Shown here: positions 46,030 through 55,044 of the stretch, one piece after another
Layout of the letters: each line of letters opens with the position of its first letter
Position numbering within the stretch: the stretch's first letter is position 1
Assembly (NCBI GenBank): GCA_029976075.1
Contig: JARKNW010000071.1
Coordinates: forward strand, 1 to 64,000
Source: Pleomorphomonas sp.
GTDB taxonomy: Bacteria; Pseudomonadota; Alphaproteobacteria; Rhizobiales; Pleomorphomonadaceae
Reading direction: 5' to 3'
Length of the DNA: 64,000 bases
Position numbers and translations under genes: made by a program
The notes under the pieces: generated by a model
Seen by the model: only the letters and a program-made list of their open reading frames with translations
What the model was told of the DNA's origin: nothing
The model's database searches: none

Positions 46030-47082
46030 ATGCCTTTCAAGCCTCTCGTCTTCTCCGGCGTGCAACCGACCGGCAATCTTCATCTCGGCAACTATCTCGG
46101 CGCCATCAAGCGCTTCGTGGAAATGCAGGCGACCCACGACTGCATCTACTGCGTGGTCGATGAGCATGCCATCACCGTCTGGCAGGATCCCTTCGAGCTC
46201 AGGCGCCAGATCCGTGAAGTGACGGCCGCTTTCCTCGCCGCTGGCATCGATCCGAAGAAGCACATCGTCTTCAATCAGAGCCAGGTGCCGGAGCACGCCG
46301 AGCTCGCCTGGGTGTTCAACTGCGTTGCCCGCATGGGCTGGCTCAACCGCATGACGCAGTTCAAGGAGAAGGCCGGCAAGGACCGCGAGAATGTCTCGGT
46401 TGGCCTGTTCGCCTATCCCAGCCTGATGGCGGCCGACATCCTGGTCTACCGCGCGACTCACGTTCCGGTCGGCGAGGACCAGAAACAGCATCTCGAGCTC
46501 ACCCGAGACATCGCCACGAAGTTCAACAACGACTTCTCAGCTTCGATCGTCGCTCAGGGGCACAGCGCCGAGGACGGTTACTTCCCGCTGCCCGAACCGC
46601 TGACACAGGGACCGGCGCCGCGCGTCATGAGCCTTCGCGACGGCACCAAGAAGATGTCGAAGTCCGATCCTTCGGACTACTCGCGCATCAATCTGACCGA
46701 TGACCGGGACGCTATCGCCCAGAAGATCCGCAAGGCCCGTACCGATCCGGAACCGCTTCCTTCCGATGTCGAGGGCCTCAAGGAGCGGCCGGACGCCGAT
46801 AACCTCGTCACCATCTACGCCGCGCTCGCGGGCATGACGAGAGAGGAAGTGCTCAGGGATCACGGCGGATCGCAGTTCTCGGCCTTCAAGCCGGCTCTCG
46901 CCGATCTCGCGGTATCCATCCTGTCGCCGATCAACGACAAGATGAAGGCCCTGATGGCCGAGCCCGACCACATCGATGCCATCCTCGCCGACGGTTCGGA
47001 GCGAGCCGGTGCCATTGCCGGCAAGGTGATGGACGAGGTGCGTGACATCGTCGGCTTCATCCAGAGCCGCAAGCGGCGCTGA
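46030..47082 (+). CDS. trpS: tryptophanyl-tRNA synthetase
   Basis: A 350-aa class I synthetase that charges tRNA-Trp. The HIGH-type motif is [12 protein letters not shown] near residue 12, and the KMSKS motif is [10 protein letters not shown] near residue 214. The length is typical. Starts 118 bp after murJ and ends at a strong hairpin. Confidence 0.98.
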   Translation: MPFKPLVFSGVQPTGNLHLGNYLGAIKRFVEMQATHDCIYCVVDEHAITVWQDPFELRRQIREVTAAFLAAGIDPKKHIVFNQSQVPEHAELAWVFNCVARMGWLNRMTQFKEKAGKDRENVSVGLFAYPSLMAADILVYRATHVPVGEDQKQHLELTRDIATKFNNDFSASIVAQGHSAEDGYFPLPEPLTQGPAPRVMSLRDGTKKMSKSDPSDYSRINLTDDRDAIAQKIRKARTDPEPLPSDVEGLKERPDADNLVTIYAALAGMTREEVLRDHGGSQFSAFKPALADLAVSILSPINDKMKALMAEPDHIDAILADGSERAGAIAGKVMDEVRDIVGFIQSRKRR

Positions 47083-47105
47083 AGCGCCTCGCATTCGGAA
47101 AACTT

Positions 47106-47139
47106 GAAGGCCGGCGCGGCTTGTCCGACGCCGGCCTTC
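47106..47139 (+). terminator. trpS 3' hairpin
   Basis: GAAGGCCGGCG (47106-47116) pairs with CGCCGGCCTTC (47129-47139) over 11 bp with a 12-nt loop. The T run is poor, so termination may be partial and the Usp gene may be read through. Confidence 0.6.
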
Positions 47140-47154
47140 TGCTACTCTGCGGGC

Positions 47155-47652
47155 ATGGTTTCACGCCGTCTCGCCCGCGAAGAAGGGCACCGCCGCAAGT
47201 TCCTTTGCGTCATCGACGACACGCCGGAATGCGATCGGGCGGTGGTCTACGCGGCGACGCGTGCCCGGCACACCGCCGGCGCCCTGGTACTGCTCTATGT
47301 CATTCCGCCCGGCGACTTTCAGCATTGGCGGGGCGTCGAGGAGATGATGCGCGCCGAGGCAATGGACGAAGCGCGACAACGGCTCGCCGCGACCGCTGAG
47401 CGCGTGCATGCCTTTGCAGCCGACATCGAGGCAGAGCTCATCATCCGCGAAGGACAGGCTGCCGAGGCGATCCACCGCCTGATCGAGGAGGATCGCGACA
47501 TCGCCATTCTGGTGCTTGCCGCGGGTGTCGGCAGTGAGGGCCCCGGCCCGCTGGTCACGTCGGTTGCCGCCCGTTCGGGACCGCCATTTCCGATTCCGGT
47601 GACCATCGTTCCGGGCGACATGAGCGACGAGGATATCGCGGCCGTCGGCTGA
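47155..47652 (+). CDS. universal stress (UspA) family protein
   Basis: A 165-aa protein with one Usp domain. The opening strand FLCVIDDTPECDRAVVYAA carries the Asp of the nucleotide-binding fold. The usual ATP loop (GxxGxxG-S) near the C-terminus is not clearly present; the region reads GVGSEGPGPLVTS, so ATP binding is uncertain. The ATG at 47155 lies just after the trpS hairpin; a TTG at 47104 would be inside it. This Usp gene between trpS and nfuA is a recurrent rhizobial order. Confidence 0.88.
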   Translation: MVSRRLAREEGHRRKFLCVIDDTPECDRAVVYAATRARHTAGALVLLYVIPPGDFQHWRGVEEMMRAEAMDEARQRLAATAERVHAFAADIEAELIIREGQAAEAIHRLIEEDRDIAILVLAAGVGSEGPGPLVTSVAARSGPPFPIPVTIVPGDMSDEDIAAVG

Positions 47653-47688
47653 TCTTGCCCAAACGATTTATGTCCGCAGGTTCACCGA

Positions 47689-47717
47689 TTGTTCATTTGC
47701 AAAGTCGGAACTATCCT
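47689..47717 (+). promoter_or_regulatory. candidate nfuA promoter
   Basis: TTGTTC (47689-47694) and TATCCT (47712-47717) are spaced by 17 bp in the 120-bp gap upstream of nfuA. The predicted start point falls inside the inverted repeat at 47717-47735. Confidence 0.45.
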
Positions 47718-47735
47718 CTAAAGATCAAGTTTAGA
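47717..47735. promoter_or_regulatory. inverted repeat TCTAAA-N7-TTTAGA upstream of nfuA
   Basis: A perfect 6-bp inverted repeat with a 7-bp spacer, placed at the expected transcription start of nfuA. Half-sites resemble those of iron-control elements bound by Irr, but their order is outward rather than inward, so the regulator is not identified. Confidence 0.45.
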
Positions 47736-47772
47736 CATGTTCCAATCAGGCAAGCCTGAGGAGCCCCACAAG

Positions 47773-48327
47773 ATGTTCATCCAGACCGAGTCCACGCCCA
47801 ATCCGGCTACGCTGAAGTTTCTGCCGGGACGGGTCGTCCTCGAAGGCAGCCCGCGCGAATTCCTGACACCCGAACAGGCAGCGGTTTCGCCGCTCGCCAG
47901 CGCCCTTTTCGAAATCTCCGAAGTGACCGGCGTGTTCTTTGGCGCCGACTTCATCACGGTGACCAGCCGGGATGGAGATTGGGCCCATCTGAAGCCAGCG
48001 GTGCTGGGCGTCATCATGGAACACTTCATGTCGGGTGCTCCCGTCCTGACAACCGCCGAAGCGGCGGCGGGAGCCGAGGATTTCGATCCGGCCGACGCCG
48101 AAACGGTATCGTCGATCAAGGAACTGCTCGACACGCGCGTGCGCCCGGCCGTGGCCGCCGATGGCGGCGACATCACCTTCCGCGCCTATAAGGACGGCAT
48201 CGTTTACCTCAACATGCGCGGCGCCTGCGCCGGTTGTCCTTCGTCGACGGCGACGCTGCGCAACGGCATCCAGAATCTTCTTCGCCACTTCCTGCCGGAT
48301 GTGCGTGAAGTCCGCGCCGTCGCCTGA
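47773..48327 (+). CDS. nfuA: Nfu-type iron-sulfur cluster carrier
   Basis: A 184-aa scaffold/carrier that delivers Fe-S clusters to target enzymes. The N-terminal Nfu domain begins MFIQTESTPNPATLKFLPG; the C-terminal NifU domain carries the cluster-binding CAGC motif (C152, C155). It is the alphaproteobacterial/mitochondrial NFU1-like form rather than the E. coli A-type fusion. The ATG at 47773 has GAGGAG 9 nt upstream; an ATG at 47737 would add 12 atypical residues. Ends at a strong terminator. Confidence 0.95.
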   Translation: MFIQTESTPNPATLKFLPGRVVLEGSPREFLTPEQAAVSPLASALFEISEVTGVFFGADFITVTSRDGDWAHLKPAVLGVIMEHFMSGAPVLTTAEAAAGAEDFDPADAETVSSIKELLDTRVRPAVAADGGDITFRAYKDGIVYLNMRGACAGCPSSTATLRNGIQNLLRHFLPDVREVRAVA

Positions 48328-48353
48328 TCAAGGCATCCGTCAATCTGCTTTCC

Positions 48354-48387
48354 ACGCCGCCGGCCCAGCCGGCGGCGTTGTTTTTTC
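48354..48387 (+). terminator. intrinsic terminator after nfuA
   Basis: ACGCCGCCGGC (48354-48364) pairs with GCCGGCGGCGT (48368-48378) over 11 bp with a 3-nt loop, followed by a T6 run. The remainder of the 244-bp gap to 48571 shows no gene; it presumably holds the promoter of the next gene. Confidence 0.93.
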
Positions 48388-48571
48388 CTGGAGCGCGAGT
48401 GCCCTTTCAAGATGTCGTGACAATGTTGTGAGTAAACGGCAATCAGCGGCGGAATCGCTCGACCGGTCACTTTTATCGAACAATTTGTCAGCCGATCGTT
48501 GGCTATTCGACCCTGCGCGTGGAGCCTAAGTCAGACGCGAGTTTCGCTTCTCGCTTTCGAAAGGCTTTGCA

Positions 48572-49165
48572 ATGTCCGCTGTTCTTGCCGACGACACCCT
48601 CGACCGCCTGTTCCGCGAAGGTCGTTCTTATAACGGCTTCCTCGACAAGCCGGTCAGCGACGAAACGCTGAAGACGCTGGCCGAGCTTACCAGCCTCGGC
48701 CCGACGGAGGCCAACACCCTGCCCGGCCGTTTCGTCTTCGTGAAATCGTCCGAAGCCAAGGAAAAATTGTTGGCCGCCATGGCGCCAGGCAACCAAGCCA
48801 AGACCAAGACCGCGCCGGTCTCCGTCATTGCCGCCTATGACCTCGATTTCTACGAAAACCTGCCGAAGACTTTTCCGCATGTCGACGCCCGGTCATGGTA
48901 TGTCGGGGCGCCAGACGAGCGGCTGCAGTTCTCGGCCCTGCGCTCAGCATCGCTGCAGGTCGGCTATCTGACCACGGCTGCCAGAGCTCTCGGTCTTGAT
49001 GTCGGTCCAATGGCGGGCTTCGACGCCGCCGCCATCGACGCTGCCTTCTTCCCAGGCAGCCGCACAAAGACTTTCCTGGTGATCAATCTCGGCTATGGCG
49101 ACAAAACATCGCTCTACCCGCGCCTGCCGCGCCTTGCCTTCGAAGAATACGCTCGCATCGTCTGA
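48572..49165 (+). CDS. RutE/HadB-like nitroreductase-family reductase
   Basis: A 197-aa FMN-dependent oxidoreductase of the nitroreductase fold, in the subfamily that includes malonic semialdehyde reductase RutE. Visible blocks are REGRSYNGFLDKPV near 15, FSALRSASLQVGYLTTAARALG near 115 and GPMAGFDAAAIDAAF near 145. In E. coli RutE completes uracil breakdown, but no other rut gene is nearby, so the substrate is uncertain. Flanked by terminators on both sides, hence monocistronic. Confidence 0.88.
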   Translation: MSAVLADDTLDRLFREGRSYNGFLDKPVSDETLKTLAELTSLGPTEANTLPGRFVFVKSSEAKEKLLAAMAPGNQAKTKTAPVSVIAAYDLDFYENLPKTFPHVDARSWYVGAPDERLQFSALRSASLQVGYLTTAARALGLDVGPMAGFDAAAIDAAFFPGSRTKTFLVINLGYGDKTSLYPRLPRLAFEEYARIV

Positions 49166-49188
49166 CCGTCGCTTGCTCAGCCACGGAC

Positions 49189-49222
49189 GGCCCCGCCGGC
49201 GACGGCGGGGCCTTTCATTTGA
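49189..49222 (+). terminator. terminator between the reductase gene and nth
   Basis: GGCCCCGCCG (49189-49198) pairs with CGGCGGGGCC (49203-49212), tetraloop, followed by TTTCATTT. It serves the plus-strand reductase gene and may also slow transcription from the converging nth gene. Confidence 0.88.
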
Positions 49223-49236
49223 GATACTCTCATCGT

Positions 49237-49947
49237 CTACATCATCGGTAGGCGCTTTTCGGGACTCCGGCAGAGATCGGCGACGATACAGCGCTCGCAC
49301 TCGGGCCTGCGAGCCTTGCAAACATAGCGGCCGTGCAGGATCAGCCAGTGATGGGCATGCAGGAGGTAGCCTTTCGGGACGACTTTCTCCAAGCCGAGCT
49401 CCACCTCGATCGGCGTTCGTCCTGGTGCAAGGCCCAGCCGATTTGAAACCCGGAAGACGTGGGTGTCTACTGCAATGGTCGGCTCGCCGAAGGCGATGTT
49501 GAGAACAACGTTCGCCGTCTTGCGCCCAACGCCTGGCAGCGCTTCCAGCGCCGCCCGATCACGCGGCACTTCACCATGATGCTCGCGCACCAGGATTTCC
49601 GACAGGGCGATCACATTCTTGGCCTTGTTGCGGTAGAGGCCGATGGTCTTGATCGCTTCCCGAAGCCGATCTTCCCCCAGCGCCACCATCTTCTCCGGCG
49701 TGTCGACCGTTTCGAACAGCGGGCGCGTTGCCTTGTTGACGCCGGCGTCGGTGGTCTGTGCGGATAGCGTGACCGCGACGAGGAGTGTGTAAGGATTGAC
49801 GGCGTAGAGCTCGCCGCGCGGCTCCGGGTTGGCCTTCTGGAAAGTGGCGAACAGCTCTTCGATTTCGGCCGGACTCATCGGGCGGGTCGGTGGAATCGGC
49901 TTGTCGACCTCTTCGGACGCGACGGCAACGGCAGGCTTTCTCGGCAC
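49237..49947 (-). CDS. nth: endonuclease III
   Basis: A 236-aa DNA glycosylase/AP lyase for oxidised pyrimidines. The helix-hairpin-helix LPGVGRKTANVVLNIAF contains the catalytic Lys, and the catalytic Asp lies in AVDTHVFRVSNRLGL. A C-terminal [4Fe-4S] cluster motif (C-x6-C-x2-C-x5-C) is in CKARRPECERCIVADLC. It has an extra 25-residue N-terminal tail typical of alphaproteobacteria. The start is a GTG at 49947 with GGAG 9 nt upstream. Confidence 0.97.
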   Translation of the reverse strand: MPRKPAVAVASEEVDKPIPPTRPMSPAEIEELFATFQKANPEPRGELYAVNPYTLLVAVTLSAQTTDAGVNKATRPLFETVDTPEKMVALGEDRLREAIKTIGLYRNKAKNVIALSEILVREHHGEVPRDRAALEALPGVGRKTANVVLNIAFGEPTIAVDTHVFRVSNRLGLAPGRTPIEVELGLEKVVPKGYLLHAHHWLILHGRYVCKARRPECERCIVADLCRSPEKRLPMM

Positions 49948-50137
49948 GGGCAGATACTCCGGGCAAGGCTCAATGCCACTTTCTATAGCCGGATTTGCCG
50001 CCTGACAGAGTCAGCAGCGTCGCGTTCTGGCGGTCAGCGATGCTTTTTTTGCGCTTTTTCTTCCGTCGTGCGAAAATCGGGTGGTTGGATCGCCCCACGC
50101 TCCCTAACTTCGCATCGCACCCTTGATGGAGGACGCG

Positions 50138-51103
50138 ATGGACGCCATTACGCTCACAGACAACCTCACCTCGCCGCCGATGTCGGCGAGCTGGCTGCAC
50201 GAGGGACTGCGGATGGCGGGCGAGGTAACTCTCGATCGCGATCACAGCGACTATGTCCTCGTGCGCGACACCATCCAGTTCATATCGGAACGCTGGCGCG
50301 ACCAGCCGGAGCTGGAGGCGATAGCCGCCGCCGTCGGGACCGACGCCAACCATCTGCATCGTCTGTTCACACGTTGGGCCGGCCTGACGCCCAAGGCCTT
50401 CGTGCAGGCGCTGACGCTCGACGAGGCACGACGGATGCTCGACCAATCGTCGTCCATCCTCGATACAGCCTTTGAGGTCGGCCTTTCAGGTCCGGGCCGA
50501 TTGCACGATCTCTTCGTGACGCACGAGGCGATGAGCCCAGGCGCCTACAAGGCACGCGGAGCGGGTGTGACCGTTGCCTACGGCTTCCACACCTCGCCCT
50601 TCGGAACCGCTCTGGTCATGGCAACCGACAGGGGACTTGCCGGCATAGCCTTCGCCGACCCCGGCGAGGAGCAGAAGGCCTTCCGCGACATGTCAGCGCG
50701 CTGGCCGGCAGCCACCTACGTTCAGGACGAAGCGGTGACCGCGCCCTATGCCAGGCAGGTGTTCGACCCGACCGTGTGGTCGCAGGATCGGCCAATCCGG
50801 CTGGTGTTCATTGGCTCTGACTTCGAAGTGCGCGTCTGGGAGACGCTGCTGCGAATTCCGCTCGGCAAGGCGACGACCTATTCGGACATCGCCCGGCACA
50901 TCGGCAACCCCAACGCAGCGCGGGCGGTCGGCTCGGCCGTCGGTCGAAACCCGCTGTCGTTCGTCGTACCGTGCCACCGCGTGCTCGGTCGCGAGGGCGA
51001 CCTTTGCGGCTACCACTGGGGTCTCACGCGCAAGAAGGCCATTCTCGGATGGGAGACAGGTCTGGCGCGCCGGCTTGGTGGCGCCGAAGTGGAGAGAGGC
51101 TGA
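50138..51103 (+). CDS. ada: Ada-type O6-methylguanine methyltransferase with AraC domain
   Basis: A 321-aa alkylation-repair protein. An AraC-like helix-turn-helix spans about 40-140 (AAAVGTDANHLHRLFTRWAG), followed by a methyltransferase domain with acceptor C279 in VVPCHRV and the Asn-Arg finger region GNPNAARAVGSAVGRNP. It lacks the N-terminal zinc domain (methylphosphotriester sensor) of E. coli Ada, so it cannot be induced by that route as known; this shorter form is common in rhizobia. The start at 50138 has GGAGG 5 nt upstream. Divergent from nth across 190 bp with no other feature. Confidence 0.92.
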   Translation: MDAITLTDNLTSPPMSASWLHEGLRMAGEVTLDRDHSDYVLVRDTIQFISERWRDQPELEAIAAAVGTDANHLHRLFTRWAGLTPKAFVQALTLDEARRMLDQSSSILDTAFEVGLSGPGRLHDLFVTHEAMSPGAYKARGAGVTVAYGFHTSPFGTALVMATDRGLAGIAFADPGEEQKAFRDMSARWPAATYVQDEAVTAPYARQVFDPTVWSQDRPIRLVFIGSDFEVRVWETLLRIPLGKATTYSDIARHIGNPNAARAVGSAVGRNPLSFVVPCHRVLGREGDLCGYHWGLTRKKAILGWETGLARRLGGAEVERG

Positions 51104-51126
51104 AGCCGGTATTTTCGCCGACAAAA

Positions 51127-51156
51127 AACGCCGCGACGGGAAACCATCGCGGCGTT
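51127..51156. terminator. bidirectional terminator between ada and gpmA
   Basis: AACGCCGCGA (51127-51136) pairs with TCGCGGCGTT (51147-51156) with a 10-nt loop. On the minus strand a T run follows (end of gpmA); on the plus strand a weaker CTTCGTTT follows (end of ada). Confidence 0.85.
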
Positions 51157-51182
51157 CTTCGTTTCTCGACAGTTGCCAAAGA

Positions 51183-51803
51183 TCAGGCCGACAGGACCTT
51201 CTTCGACTTGATCGAGCCATCCTCGTTGAGCTCGTAGACGATCGGCTCGCCGGTGTTGAGCTCGCGGGCGACGATCTCGTCGCCGGTCAGCTTCTCGAGG
51301 TCCATGATGATCGAACGCAGCGAGTTGCCATGAGCGGCAACCAGCACGTTCTCGCCCTTGAGAACGCGCGGCAGGATCTCGGCGTTGAAGTAGGGCAGCG
51401 TACGCTCGGCGGTGTTCTTCAGGCTCTCGCCGCCCGGAGGGGGAACGTCGAACGAACGGCGCCAAATGTGCACCTGCTCCTCGCCCCACTTCTTGCGGGC
51501 GTCGTCCTTGTTGAGGCCAGTCAGTTCGCCATAGTCACGCTCGTTGAGGGCCTGATCGCGAATGGTCTGGAGGTCGGGCTGGCCGACTTCACCAAGGATG
51601 AGGCGCAGGGTGTGCTGGGCGCGCGTCAGAGCCGAGGTGTAGGCGATGTCGTACTTGTAGCCCAGCGCCTTGAGGCGGGTACCGGCGGCGGTGGCTTCCT
51701 TGACACCCTGGGCAGTGAGGTCGGGATCCTTCCAACCAGTGAACAGGTTGAGCAGGTTCCACTCGGACTGGCCGTGGCGGACGAGGACCAGAATGCGGCT
51801 CAT
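51183..51803 (-). CDS. gpmA: 2,3-bisphosphoglycerate-dependent phosphoglycerate mutase
   Basis: A 206-aa glycolytic enzyme interconverting 3- and 2-phosphoglycerate. The phospho-acceptor His is in VRHGQSEWN near residue 9, the substrate segment is [11 protein letters not shown] and the second catalytic His is in AAHGNSLRS. It is the short alphaproteobacterial form (about 206 aa against 250 in E. coli). The ATG at 51803 has GGAG 8 nt upstream; an extension to 51887 is not family-like. It lies 102 bp downstream of dapB, probably co-transcribed. Confidence 0.97.
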   Translation of the reverse strand: MSRILVLVRHGQSEWNLLNLFTGWKDPDLTAQGVKEATAAGTRLKALGYKYDIAYTSALTRAQHTLRLILGEVGQPDLQTIRDQALNERDYGELTGLNKDDARKKWGEEQVHIWRRSFDVPPPGGESLKNTAERTLPYFNAEILPRVLKGENVLVAAHGNSLRSIIMDLEKLTGDEIVARELNTGEPIVYELNEDGSIKSKKVLSA

Positions 51804-51905
51804 AGGCTTTTCTCCAGTTGATCGTTTCATTGCGGGCCGAAGCCAACCATCGGCTCCGGAACGTTCGGCATCCGGCCATCGCTCCAAGGCGTGACCGGTA
51901 TTTCG

Positions 51906-52718
51906 TCAATCCTTGAGGCCCAGAACATCGGCCATGTCGTAGCGACCCGGCTTGCGACCGCGAGCCCAGAGCGCGGCGCGCACCGCTCCCTTGGCAAACT
52001 GAGCCCGATCCTCAGCGACGTGTTTCAACTCCAACCTTTCGCCGGCACCGGCGAGATAGACGGTGTGCTCACCGACCACGGATCCGCCGCGCAACGTGGC
52101 AAAGCCGATCGCCCCCTGTGGACGCGGACCGGTATAGCCATCGCGAGAGCGAACGGCGTAGTCGTCCAGCTTGATGTCGCGGCCGCGTGCTGCCGCCTCG
52201 CCGAGCAGCAGCGCCGTGCCGGAGGGGGCATCCACCTTCTGGCGGTGATGCATTTCCAGAATCTCGACGTCGAACTCGGGCCCCAGCACCCGCGCCGCCC
52301 GCTCGACAAGCAGCGCGAGCAGATTGACGCCGACGCTCATATTGCCGGATTTGACGATCGTGGCATGACGGGCCGCAGCGTCGATCTTTGCCTCGTCCTC
52401 GGCCGAGCAACCGGTCGTTCCGATGATGTGGGCAATGCGAGCCTGGGCGGCCAGCTCGGCGAACTCGATGGTCGCCGCCGGCGTTGTAAAATCGAGAATC
52501 CCTTCGGCACCAACCACGGCGGCAAGTGCATCAGTCGTCAGCGGCACGCCGATTTCGCCAATGCCGGCCAACATTCCGGCATCGTTTCCAATCAGTGGAC
52601 TACCTTCGCGTTCAATGGCCGCGTGAACCGTCACGCCAGCCGTTTCGGAGATGATGCGCACCAGCGTGCGCCCCATGCGTCCGCCGGCACCAACCACAAC
52701 GAGCTTCATGTCCGACAT
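51906..52718 (-). CDS. dapB: 4-hydroxy-tetrahydrodipicolinate reductase
   Basis: A 270-aa NAD(P)H-dependent enzyme of lysine and diaminopimelate synthesis. The nucleotide-binding loop is [11 protein letters not shown] near the N-terminus, and the catalytic block [20 protein letters not shown] contains the active-site His and Lys. The ATG at 52718 has GAGG 6 nt upstream. Product feeds peptidoglycan and lysine; gpmA follows on the same strand. Confidence 0.97.
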   Translation of the reverse strand: MSDMKLVVVGAGGRMGRTLVRIISETAGVTVHAAIEREGSPLIGNDAGMLAGIGEIGVPLTTDALAAVVGAEGILDFTTPAATIEFAELAAQARIAHIIGTTGCSAEDEAKIDAAARHATIVKSGNMSVGVNLLALLVERAARVLGPEFDVEILEMHHRQKVDAPSGTALLLGEAAARGRDIKLDDYAVRSRDGYTGPRPQGAIGFATLRGGSVVGEHTVYLAGAGERLELKHVAEDRAQFAKGAVRAALWARGRKPGRYDMADVLGLKD

Positions 52719-52858
52719 GTTCGACCTCGCCGGTTCAGGGGAGAACACCGTTGCCATGGCGGCCTTCTATCATGCGAGGACCGCGAGGTAATCCTTTAGT
52801 CGCAAAAAACCGTCGGGATCACGCTGGAAAAAACGCGTATTGGCGAGGAATTTCGCAC

Positions 52859-53614
52859 TCACTCCTCGGTTACGCGACCGACGGCATCAAGGATCAGGGC
52901 AATGTCGGAAGGCCGCGACAACCGATGATCGCCATCTTTGACGAGTGTGAGCACCACATCGTCGTCGACGAGACGGTCGACGATGCGCTGGGCATGCGTG
53001 TAAGGCACGGATTTATCGGCCATACCCTGAATGATCATCACCGGCACACCGAGACGGAGCGGCGCATCCAGAAGATTGTGCCGGGCACCCTCGCGGAAGA
53101 AATCGGCTGCGAGCCGATAGGACGGGCTGCCATACTCACCGGGTACATCGATGGTCTCGCCCGCGTCGACGCGAAGACGAACCTCGGGGGGCAGCGCCGG
53201 ATAGAACAGTTTCTCGGTAAAATCGGGAGCCGGAGCGACGAGAACGGCACCCTTGAGACCGGAGGGACATTCGCGGGCCATAAGCAACGCCATCCAGCCG
53301 CCCATCGATGAGCCGACGACGACGAACTCCGGCCCCGCCTCAGCGGCGATCACCGCCTTCGCCTCGGCGAACCAACGTCCGATGCGGCCATCCTCGAAGG
53401 ACCCGTCCGAGCCGCCATGTCCGGAATAATCGAAACGGACGACCTTGCGATCGTGCTGGCGCCCCCAGGCGGCCAGCGCCTCGGCCTTGGCACCGGTCAT
53501 GTCCGATCGGAAGCCGCCGAGCCAGACAATCGTCGGGCCCGCGCCGTCAAAGACGACGCCCCGAATGACCCGCCCATCGTCCGGCATGGTGATGTTGATC
53601 GTCCGATCCGTCAT
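52859..53614 (-). CDS. alpha/beta hydrolase (ABHD10-like)
   Basis: A 251-aa hydrolase. The nucleophile elbow is GSSMGG (Ser near 103), the acid is likely the Asp of GMADKSVP, and the His is in DGDHRLSRP near residue 236. The opening WLGGFRSDMTGAKAEAL resembles the mitochondrial ABHD10/bacterial homologues, which act as thioesterases; the actual substrate here is unknown. The ATG at 53614 has GGAG nearby. It lies 140 bp upstream of dapB on the same strand. Confidence 0.88.
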   Translation of the reverse strand: MTDRTINITMPDDGRVIRGVVFDGAGPTIVWLGGFRSDMTGAKAEALAAWGRQHDRKVVRFDYSGHGGSDGSFEDGRIGRWFAEAKAVIAAEAGPEFVVVGSSMGGWMALLMARECPSGLKGAVLVAPAPDFTEKLFYPALPPEVRLRVDAGETIDVPGEYGSPSYRLAADFFREGARHNLLDAPLRLGVPVMIIQGMADKSVPYTHAQRIVDRLVDDDVVLTLVKDGDHRLSRPSDIALILDAVGRVTEE

Positions 53615-53938
53615 CTCACTCCGCTCTCCAATGTGCCTTTGTACCGTTCCGTGTCGATGCCCAAGGCAATCTGCCGCTTCTTTAGCCCATTTCCCGGCTA
53701 ATTGCCGTGCGCGACCTTGACTTTTTCGCACTCTCCAACGATTTTCAGACCGTTGTCCAGCTTGCGAGTCCGCGCTTCATAGAACGAAGCCGCTCAGCGT
53801 AAGGGCAGCCGGCCACCCGTGGATGGCGTCCCTGTTTCAAAGATACGATCGGTTTGACGATCAAGGTCCTTGACATGGTCGGGCGTCGACATATCCGAGC
53901 GGTGGTTGTTCTCAGAAACATCAGAGGAGTTGACAGCC
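53615..53938 (+). promoter_or_regulatory. intergenic region upstream of infC
   Basis: A 324-bp non-coding gap between the divergent hydrolase and infC genes. It ends with GAGGAG at 53924-53929, the infC ribosome site. Several TTGAC-like hexamers are present (for example at about 53717 and 53852), but none has a convincing -10 at proper spacing. No tRNA or small gene is visible. Confidence 0.4.
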
Positions 53939-54475
53939 ATTCGTCGTCCGTTCCGAGCCACCGCCCCCGTCAAGGAAGGTCCGCGCATCAATCGCGAAAT
54001 CCGGGTCCCTCAGGTCCAGTTGATCGGCGAGGAAGGCGACAACCTCGGCGTCGTCGCGATTGCCGATGCCCTGGCCGCTGCCGCCGAGGCCGGCCTCGAC
54101 CTCGTCGAGATTTCCCCGAATTCGACGCCTCCCGTCTGCAAGATCCTGGACTTTGGCAAGTACAAGTTCGAAGCCCAGAAAAAGGCGTCGGAAGCCCGCA
54201 AGAACCAGAAAATCGTCGAGATCAAGGAAATCAAGCTCAGACCCAACATCGACACGAACGACTACGTCGTGAAGATGAAGAGCATGCTGCGTTTCTTTGA
54301 GGAAGGCGACAAGGTCAAGGTGACGCTGCGTTTCCGCGGCCGTGAGATGGCTCACCAGGACCTTGGCTTCAAGCTGTTGCAGCAGGTCAAGGAAGAGACC
54401 GTGAACGTCGCCAAGGTCGAGAGCGAACCGCGCCTCGAAGGACGACAGATGGTGATGCTGCTCTCTCCGCGCTGA
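53939..54475 (+). CDS. infC: translation initiation factor IF-3, ATT start
   Basis: A 178-aa factor that keeps 30S subunits free and checks start codons. The N-terminal domain has [17 protein letters not shown]; the linker and C-terminal domain follow ([32 protein letters not shown]). The start proposed is ATT at 53939, because GAGGAG lies 9 nt upstream and the product then begins [14 protein letters not shown] as in other alphaproteobacteria. ATT is the known autoregulatory start of infC in other bacteria. A TTG at 53930 directly abuts the Shine-Dalgarno, so is unlikely. Ends at a strong terminator, separating it from rpmI. Confidence 0.95.
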   Translation: MRRPFRATAPVKEGPRINREIRVPQVQLIGEEGDNLGVVAIADALAAAAEAGLDLVEISPNSTPPVCKILDFGKYKFEAQKKASEARKNQKIVEIKEIKLRPNIDTNDYVVKMKSMLRFFEEGDKVKVTLRFRGREMAHQDLGFKLLQQVKEETVNVAKVESEPRLEGRQMVMLLSPR

Positions 54476-54492
54476 GCGCTTCCTGTCTCCGA

Positions 54493-54536
54493 AAGGCTCC
54501 GGACGGCTCGCCCGTGCCGGAGCCTTCGTTTTTTCA
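54493..54536 (+). terminator. intrinsic terminator after infC
   Basis: AAGGCTCCGG (54493-54502) pairs with CCGGAGCCTT (54517-54526), 14-nt loop, followed by CGTTTTTTC. It separates infC from rpmI-rplT, which need their own promoter. Confidence 0.93.
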
Positions 54537-54579
54537 GGCGCCAAATGCGGCCGAATGCCGAGCCCCAGGCGAATCCGCC

Positions 54580-54608
54580 TTGCGTCAACCACCCTTTTCA
54601 GCTAGAAG
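54580..54608 (+). promoter_or_regulatory. candidate rpmI-rplT promoter
   Basis: TTGCGT (54580-54585) and TAGAAG (54603-54608) are spaced by 17 bp, just after the infC terminator. This predicts a leader of about 185 nt containing a GTCTTT/AAAGAC hairpin (54734-54749, TCGG loop). A leader of this size suits ribosomal-protein autoregulation, but that is inference. Confidence 0.4.
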
Positions 54609-54800
54609 CCCAGCCACTTCAGGTCGCCCGGCGTGGAGACGGCTTGCCGTGTCCAAGGGCATGCCGTGGCGACTGTCGAAGCTCAGCCCCGGACAGACCG
54701 TCTAGGCGCCGCGGATTTCCGCGATGACGATCGGTCTTTTCGGAAAGACAAGGTCAGAGGGAGCCCAAAAGGGATCCCCAAACACTCGGAAACGAGCAAA

Positions 54801-55001
54801 ATGCCCAAGTTGAAGACGAAGTCGGGCGCCAAGAAGCGCTTCAAGGTGACGGCCAATGGCCATATCAAGTCCGCCCAGGCCGGCAAGCGCCATGGCATGA
54901 TCAAGCGGACCACCAAGTTCATCCGCAAGGCACGCGGCACGACCGTGCTGTCGAAGCCGGATGAAATCATCATCAAGAAGAACTTCCTGCCCTACGCCTG
55001 A
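54801..55001 (+). CDS. rpmI: 50S ribosomal protein L35
   Basis: A 66-aa basic ribosomal protein. The N-terminus [20 protein letters not shown] and the pattern [18 protein letters not shown] are diagnostic. The ATG at 54801 fits the family exactly; the upstream in-frame extension to 54633 is leader sequence. rplT follows 43 bp downstream. Confidence 0.98.
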   Translation: MPKLKTKSGAKKRFKVTANGHIKSAQAGKRHGMIKRTTKFIRKARGTTVLSKPDEIIIKKNFLPYA

Positions 55002-55044
55002 TCCCGCGCGATCATACGGCACTCACACTCGAGGAGACTGAATT

